NCBI GenBank assembly: GCA_007449985.2
Contig: VIIQ02000005.1
Coordinates: 372,001 to 436,000 of the forward strand
Length of the DNA stretch: 64,000 nucleotides
Source: Desmodesmus armatus
Lineage: Eukaryota > Chlorophyta > Chlorophyceae > Sphaeropleales > Scenedesmaceae
Direction of reading: 5' to 3'
The notes beneath the pieces were generated by a model that did no database searches, was not told the DNA's origin, and saw only the letters and a list, made by a program, of their open reading frames with translations. A program made the position numbers and the translations under genes. This document shows, piece after piece, positions 63,849 to 64,000 of this stretch; position 1 is the stretch's first letter; each line of letters opens with the position of its first letter.

Positions 63849-64000
63849 TCACCCATACATCTCAAAATTGCTCTTTGGCCGCGATGACCGTCCCTTGCCT
63901 CTGCTACCTCCTGAGCTGCTGCCACCACCCCTGCCCCTGCTACCGCCACCACCACGGCCACCACTGCTCCTAGCTGCATCGCCCCTGTAGCCCTGGAAGG
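63849..64000 (-). CDS. RGG/Gly-rich C-terminal end of a truncated gene (RNA-binding type)
   Basis: Reading from the window edge on the minus strand, the frame FQGYRGDAARSSGGRGGGG, followed by SRGRGGGSSSGGSRGKG and ending in NFEMYG-stop (63849-63851), is an RGG-box tail. Such tails occur on DEAD-box RNA helicases, fibrillarin and other RNA-binding proteins, so the missing upstream part probably encodes one. The gene runs off the right edge; at least 50 codons are inside. Whether the visible part is one exon is not certain. Confidence 0.6.
   Translation of the reverse strand, partial: FQGYRGDAARSSGGRGGGGSRGRGGGSSSGGSRGKGRSSRPKSNFEMYG

Noticed and set aside
1..64000. tRNA, rRNA, CRISPR arrays, bacterial operons or ribosome binding sites
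   Set aside because: No tRNA A/B boxes with a foldable cloverleaf, rRNA blocks or spaced repeats were seen, and intron-rich genes show this is eukaryotic nuclear DNA, so prokaryotic signals do not apply.

Overview
The window is nuclear DNA of a green alga (Chlorophyta, probably Chlorophyceae). Evidence: nearly every gene is split by short GT-AG introns whose phases close exactly across exons. Coding sequence is GC-rich and loaded with CAG/CTG-encoded Gln, Ala and Ser runs. Two plus-strand genes are followed by the chlorophyte polyadenylation signal TGTAA. The gene set includes plant-type plastid functions (a YbeY-HAD fusion and an ABC1-type kinase with a transit-like N-terminus). Genus is not decidable by reading; a Scenedesmus-like alga would fit. 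Nothing prokaryotic, viral or organellar-genome-like was seen.

Layout, left to right. (1) 0.7-17.9 kb, all minus: a TIM21-type mitochondrial import subunit, an 11.5-kb CHD-type chromatin remodeller of about 2,197 aa, and a mitochondrial crotonase (AUH-like) with a 43-codon membrane-protein ORF ending only 24 nt before its ATG. (2) 18.2-20.7 kb, plus: a coiled-coil protein. (3) 22.1-28.0 kb, minus: a secreted glycosidase-like protein of clan GH-A type and a small unknown protein; an ankyrin-like relic lies between them on the other strand. (4) 28.3-30.7 kb, plus: a leucine-rich-repeat protein. (5) 32.0-33.5 kb, minus: an isochorismatase-like hydrolase. (6) 33.9-46.6 kb, plus: the YbeY-HAD fusion, a secreted GH5 glycosidase with two apparent 10-nt microexons, an unknown membrane protein, and organellar ribosomal protein uS17; a 263-bp MITE-like element lies at 42.4 kb. 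(7) 47.7-64 kb, minus: MOCS3/UBA4, a ~1,997-aa SR/Ala-rich nuclear protein, an ABC1-family kinase, and the RGG-rich 3' end of a gene running off the window.

Two things stand out. First, six coding exons in four genes each need exactly one extra base, in a G run on the coding strand (one case could equally be a C), to restore both reading frame and splice phase. This is best explained as homopolymer undercalling in the assembly, and it would corrupt automatic gene models. Second, there are several unusual gene structures: two 10-nt microexons in one GH5 gene that complete its catalytic signature motifs, a possible bicistronic locus, a candidate C-terminal PCNA-interacting (PIP) box on the CHD protein, and a TIR/TSD-bounded short element.

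The genes do not form one pathway; this is an ordinary eukaryotic neighbourhood of unrelated housekeeping genes with several divergent promoters of about 300-350 bp. Functional names rest on recognised motifs; no database search was run.
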